From Falsiroseomonas selenitidurans (GTDB lineage: Bacteria > Pseudomonadota > Alphaproteobacteria > Acetobacterales > Acetobacteraceae), in the NCBI RefSeq assembly GCF_012103215.1, contig NZ_JAAVNE010000013.1, positions 57,154 through 121,153 on the forward strand: 64,000 nt of DNA, written 5' to 3'. A program made the translations under genes and the position numbers. The notes under the pieces are model-generated. The model searched no databases. It was not told the origin of the DNA and saw nothing but the letters and a program-made list of their open reading frames with translations. Positions 60,777 through 64,000 of this stretch are shown piece by piece (within the stretch, counting starts at the first letter, position 1; each line of letters opens with the position of its first letter).

Positions 60777-61856
60777 TCAGAACAGCTCCACCTCGCCGGC
60801 CGCCTCCGGCGTCTCCGCCATCGCGGCGCCGTCATCCAGCAGGCGGGCGAGGAAGCGCTGGCGCACGCTGCTCAGCGATTGCCGGTCCAGCATGCGCGCC
60901 AGCAGCGCAGCGTCCGGGGCCACCGCCACATCCAGCGCCGGTGCCGCCGCCCGCGTCTCCCGCTGCAGGGCTTCCGTCGCCTCGCCCAGCGCGCCCAGCG
61001 CGTCGATCACGTGGTTCAGGTGCTGGCTGGTGCGGTCCTGGAACTGCGTGCCGGTGACCAGCTGCGCCACCGTGCCTTCCATCGCCGCCGCCGCCACATG
61101 CGCTTCCTCCAGCACCGCGGCCAGCGCCCGGTGCTGCCCGGCCATGCCCGCCAGCACCGCTTCCAGCCGCGCCCTCGTCGCCGCTTCCGCCTGCCCATCG
61201 CGCGCCGCGATCGCCTGCAGCTCCGCCTGCGCGCCGCGCACGCCGCGCGCCACGGCAACGATGCGGTCCCGCACCAGGCGGGAGGTGGTGTCGGTTTCCT
61301 GCGAGAGCGCCTTCAGCTCCATGGCGATGACCCGGAAGGTGCCGCCGGCGCCGGCGGCGCGGCTGGCCTCGATGGCCGCGTTCAGCGCCACGAAGCGGGC
61401 CTGGCGGTTGATCGCCTCGATCCGCGCCACGCATTGTTCCGCGCCCGCCACCTCTGCCTCCACCGCCGCCAGGGCCTGCGCCATGCGGCCGGCCTGGCCG
61501 GCGACCTCGCCCATCGCGTCGATCGACTGCACGAGAGCGGTTTCGACGAAGCGGGTCGCCTCCAGCATCGGCAGCGGCGCGCCCGCCACCTCGATGGTGG
61601 CCGCGATGCCGGCAATGCGCGCCACGCGGCCGGCCTGGGATTCGGCCGCCTCCGCGAGGTCCCGGAAATGGGCGCTCAGGCCGATCGTGCTGCGCTCGAT
61701 CAGCCCGGCGGAGGCTGTCACCTCCTCAACCATCGCGAGAAAGGCGCGGCGCTCGATCTCGGAGAGTTCGAGCCAGCGGCGCAGCAGATCGTGCAGGGGG
61801 TTCGGCGCTTCATGGTCCACGGGCGGCGCGGGCTCCGGCGAATGGGGTGCCTGCAT
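60777..61856 (-). CDS. Degenerate MCP-like coiled-coil protein with a CheZ-like FQDRTSQ motif
   Basis: 359 residues from the ATG at 61856, or 370 from a GTG at 61889; neither start has a clear ribosome-binding site. No membrane segment or ligand domain is visible. A long helical region contains RFVALNAAIEASRAAGAGGT, a degenerate receptor hairpin tip (QTN is replaced). Further on, QLVTGTQFQDRTSQHLNHVI carries an FQDxTxQ motif identical in spacing to the CheZ phosphatase active site (Asp143, Gln147). It begins the che operon, which lacks a separate cheZ. It may be a CheY-P phosphatase, a regulator of the array, or a degenerate receptor. Confidence 0.82.
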   Translation of the reverse strand: MQAPHSPEPAPPVDHEAPNPLHDLLRRWLELSEIERRAFLAMVEEVTASAGLIERSTIGLSAHFRDLAEAAESQAGRVARIAGIAATIEVAGAPLPMLEATRFVETALVQSIDAMGEVAGQAGRMAQALAAVEAEVAGAEQCVARIEAINRQARFVALNAAIEASRAAGAGGTFRVIAMELKALSQETDTTSRLVRDRIVAVARGVRGAQAELQAIAARDGQAEAATRARLEAVLAGMAGQHRALAAVLEEAHVAAAAMEGTVAQLVTGTQFQDRTSQHLNHVIDALGALGEATEALQRETRAAAPALDVAVAPDAALLARMLDRQSLSSVRQRFLARLLDDGAAMAETPEAAGEVELF

Positions 61857-62056
61857 GCGCCCGTGGGGCGAAAGATTCGGTAAAGCCACGGATCCGCCCG
61901 GCCAAGGTCAGGAAGGGTCAGCCTGTGTGCGGCCATGTCCGGCGGCGTCAGGAGTGGTCGGGATGCCGCCTTTGTGCTGGCGCGGCCCCGGCGGCCGCCG
62001 CATCAAGGCAGCGGCGGGAGGCCGGACAACGCCCGCCGCGTGTCAGGACGAACCGC

Positions 62057-63073
62057 ATGCCCGCCGCCGCGCTGCCCGCGAACGAGGCCGAGCGCCTCGC
62101 CGCCCTCGATTCATACGAGATCCTCGATACCGCCTGCGAAGGCGCCTTCGACGACCTGGCACGGCTGGCCGCGCGGCTGACCGGCACGCCGATCGCCCTG
62201 GTCTCGCTGCTGGACCGCGACCGGCAATGGTTCAAGGCGCATCATGGGCTGGAGGTGCGGCAGACCCCGCGGGACCTGGCCTTCTGCGGCCATGCCATCC
62301 TGGATCCCGACGAAGCGCTGGTGGTGCCGGACGCGACGGCGGATGCGCGCTTCGCCGACAACCCGCTGGTGCTGGGCGAGACGGGGCTGCGCTTTTATGC
62401 CGGCGTGCCGCTGGTCAATCCGGCCGGCCATGCGCTCGGCACGCTGTGCGTGCTGGACCATCGGCCGAGGCGGCTGCTGCCGGAACAGGTGGAGACGCTG
62501 AAAAGCCTTGCGCGCACCGTTGCCACCGCGCTCGAACTGCGGCGCGCGATGCGGGAGGTGCGGCGCATGGCGCTGACCGACCCGCTGACCGGCCTGGGCA
62601 ACCGCCCCGCCTTCCTGGCCGCCCTGCGCGCCGCCATCGCGCGGCACCGGGCAACGGGCGCCGGCTTCTCGCTGTTCTATGCCGATCTGGACGGCATGAA
62701 GCGGGTGAACGACGTGCAGGGCCATGCGGCGGGTGACGAGGTGATCCAGGCGGCCGCCGGCGCGCTGCGCGTGCTGCTGGGGGCGGAGGAACACGCGGCC
62801 CGTCTGGGCGGCGACGAATTCGCCGCGGTGCTGCTGGGCACGGCCGGCCTGGCGGGGCGGGCGGAGGCGCTGCGGGCGGCGGTGAAGGCGGCGATGGATG
62901 CGCGCGCCTGGCCGGTGACCGCCTCGGTCGGCGCGATCGCCTTCGAACGGCCGCCGGCGGATGAGGACGAGGCGCTCATGCTGGCGGACCAGCTGATGTA
63001 CCGCGCCAAGCATGAGGGGCGGAACCGGGTGGCGTGCCTGGCGTATCGGCTGGATTGCGGGGTGGCAGCCTGA
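62057..63073 (+). CDS. GAF domain-containing diguanylate cyclase
   Basis: 338 residues from the ATG at 62057. An N-terminal GAF domain (RLAALDSYEILDTACEGAFD, GTPIALVSLLDRDRQWFKAH, FYAGVPLVNPAGHALGTLCV) is followed by a GGDEF domain. The latter has LTDPLTGLGNRPAFLAALRA, FYADLDGMKRVNDVQGHAAG and the intact signature ARLGGDEFAAVL. No upstream RxxD inhibitory site is obvious. It probably makes cyclic-di-GMP in response to a small ligand or redox signal. It is divergent from the che operon, so motility and c-di-GMP signalling genes are adjacent. Confidence 0.94.
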   Translation: MPAAALPANEAERLAALDSYEILDTACEGAFDDLARLAARLTGTPIALVSLLDRDRQWFKAHHGLEVRQTPRDLAFCGHAILDPDEALVVPDATADARFADNPLVLGETGLRFYAGVPLVNPAGHALGTLCVLDHRPRRLLPEQVETLKSLARTVATALELRRAMREVRRMALTDPLTGLGNRPAFLAALRAAIARHRATGAGFSLFYADLDGMKRVNDVQGHAAGDEVIQAAAGALRVLLGAEEHAARLGGDEFAAVLLGTAGLAGRAEALRAAVKAAMDARAWPVTASVGAIAFERPPADEDEALMLADQLMYRAKHEGRNRVACLAYRLDCGVAA

Positions 63074-63085
63074 GGCAAGGTGCTG

Positions 63086-63103
63086 TTGCCGCCGCAGCGG
63101 CAA
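63086..63103. terminator. Bidirectional hairpin between GGDEF gene and tRNA-Glu
   Basis: Perfect 7-bp stem TTGCCGC/GCGGCAA with a CGCA loop, 12 bp after the GGDEF stop and 5 bp beyond the tRNA 3' end on the other strand. It can serve both convergent transcripts. Confidence 0.55.
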
Positions 63104-63108
63104 GGCGG

Positions 63109-63184
63109 TGGTGCCCCGTACGGGATTCGAACCCGTGTTACAGCCTTGAAAGGGCCGTGTCCTAGGCCTCTAGACGAACGGGAC
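63109..63184 (-). tRNA. tRNA-Glu (UUC anticodon), CCA encoded
   Basis: A complete 76-nt cloverleaf on the minus strand. The acceptor stem is GTCCCGT/ACGGGGC, the anticodon stem CGGCC/GGCTG encloses loop CTTTCAA, and the T loop GGTTCGAATCC is canonical. The anticodon UUC corresponds to 63148-63150 on the plus strand. The 3' CCA is encoded at 63109-63111. No integrase or attachment-site repeat was seen next to it. Confidence 0.97.
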
Positions 63185-63225
63185 AGGCTGGGATGCGCGG
63201 CGTATGACCGGCGGGCGGCGCCTGG

Positions 63226-64000
63226 TCAACCCCCTTCGAGTCCCATCCTTGTGCGCTGGGCCGCCCAGCCGGCCAGGCCGGGCCAGCTGCCCACCCCCGC
63301 CACCAGCACGCCGGGCGCGCGCTGCATCAGGGCGCCGGCCAGCCCGGCCAGGCGCATCCCCGGACCGATCCGCCGCGCCCAGCCCGCATGATGCGCGCCC
63401 GCCCCCTGCCCGGCGGCGATGGCGGATGCGGCCGCGAGGCCGGAGGCGAGCGCCATGGCGATGCCGTCCCCGCACAACGAGGGCACCACCGCCGCCTGGT
63501 CGCCGACCCGGAACAGCCCGGCCGCGCCGGCGCCGCGGTGGATGAAGCCATAGGGCACGCCCGCCACCGCCAGCGGCCGCGCCCAGGCCGGGCGGGCGCC
63601 GGCCAGCAGCTCCCGCCCCAGCGCGGAGCCCGCCGCGACATGCGCCAGCAGCGCCACCGGGTCCCGCGCCAGGCTGGCCAGGCCGGGCGTCCCCGGCTGC
63701 AGGGCCAGGCAGAGATTGGCGCCGCCGCCGGCGCGCGGCTGCAGGCCGGCATAGCCGCCGCGGCAGGCCAGCAACGCCATCGCATCGCCCAGCGCCACCC
63801 CCTCCAGCGCCAGCTTCACACCGAGCGCGCCGCCCGCAGCCGGGCGGGCCAGGCCGCGCAACTCGTGCTTGCCGGTGGCAAGCACCAGCGCCGCGCCGGT
63901 CTCCGCCGTGCCATCGGCCAGGCGCAGCCGCCAGCCGCCCGCCAGGGGCACCGCCGCCTGTGCCGCCACGCCGCGCCGCAGCCGCGCGCCGCCAGCCACC
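63226..64000 (-). CDS. FAD-dependent oxidoreductase/monooxygenase-like flavoprotein, 5' end missing
   Basis: At least 257 C-terminal residues; the start lies beyond the right edge. The visible part has ETGAALVLATGKHELRGLAR, a strand that usually closes the FAD-binding domain, and GLFRVGDQAAVVPSLCGDGI followed by AMALASGLAAASAIAAG, the GD motif that contacts the flavin ribityl chain. Similar arrangements occur in UbiH-like monooxygenases and geranylgeranyl-reductase-type proteins. Its stop is 42 bp from the tRNA 5' end. Function is not determined beyond flavin binding. Confidence 0.82.
   Translation of the reverse strand, partial: VAGGARLRRGVAAQAAVPLAGGWRLRLADGTAETGAALVLATGKHELRGLARPAAGGALGVKLALEGVALGDAMALLACRGGYAGLQPRAGGGANLCLALQPGTPGLASLARDPVALLAHVAAGSALGRELLAGARPAWARPLAVAGVPYGFIHRGAGAAGLFRVGDQAAVVPSLCGDGIAMALASGLAAASAIAAGQGAGAHHAGWARRIGPGMRLAGLAGALMQRAPGVLVAGVGSWPGLAGWAAQRTRMGLEGG

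Noticed and set aside
63109..63184. tRNA-Glu as a possible integration site of a genomic island
   Set aside because: No integrase gene and no direct repeat of the tRNA 3' end were seen in the window.
1..64000. CRISPR array, insertion sequence, prophage or known defence operon
   Set aside because: No regularly spaced repeats, transposase, integrase, phage structural or restriction genes were recognised anywhere.

Overview
The window is a very GC-rich, gene-dense bacterial chromosome segment. Three things point to an alphaproteobacterium of the Acetobacteraceae (Roseomonas-like): extreme GC at third codon positions, orphan Bug/TctC-type solute receptors, and many small IclR-controlled catabolic clusters beside an alphaproteobacterial-style che operon. 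This placement is inference; no 16S gene is present. Genes are packed with ATGA, TGATG, GTGA and TTGA overlaps, and no gene-free gap exceeds 300 bp. No insertion sequence, prophage, CRISPR array or integrase was seen.

Layout. (1) 1-10521, minus strand: a dipeptide/oligopeptide ABC importer (binding protein, two permeases, two ATPases) followed by HyuB, HyuA and a flavin-dependent monooxygenase cut by the window edge. Divergent from it, at 10688-13821, are a translationally coupled M28-like and M20 peptidase pair. This looks like a uptake-and-hydrolysis unit for peptides, hydantoins or amides. (2) 13957-16495: an exported histidine phosphatase and an HWE sensor kinase. (3) 16652-21556: imelysin, di-heme oxidoreductase, imelysin and DUF1513, an iron-linked operon behind a Fur-like site. 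(4) 21660-24810: MarR regulator, benzoylformate decarboxylase and a Bug receptor. (5) 24947-33985: a catabolic island. Seven minus-strand genes (HpaI-type aldolase, DUF6282 hydrolase, a DUF2786 protein, an HExxH protein, a mandelate racemase-type enolase, an ICL/PEP-mutase-like lyase and an Abhydrolase_10 protein) face a divergent IclR gene and a cupin gene. (6) 34257-37077: IclR, quinone oxidoreductase and a divergent amidohydrolase. (7) 37095-39868: MFS transporter and GNAT acetyltransferase opposite a LysR gene. (8) 40095-50316: MmgE/PrpD, Bug receptor and atypical SDR facing IclR, CaiB-type CoA-transferase, enoyl-CoA hydratase-like protein, alpha/beta hydrolase, binding protein and amidase. 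(9) 50303-61856: a complete chemotaxis operon without a separate cheZ. (10) 62057-64000: GAF-GGDEF cyclase, tRNA-Glu and a flavoprotein cut by the window edge.

The most notable patterns are these. A shared 15-bp operator, TTCCG-N5-CGGAA, sits in front of three separate IclR clusters. A two-hairpin repeat occurs in two convergent gaps. A DUF2786 gene and a metalloprotease-like gene are coupled behind an 11-nt C tract. Two soluble MCP genes share a long, apparently perfect repeat, end in WxxF tails, and one carries a possible Aer2-like heme PAS domain. A degenerate MCP-like protein carries a CheZ-like catalytic motif. Several enzymes lack family-defining catalytic residues (M28, SDR, enoyl-CoA hydratase, mandelate racemase-like).
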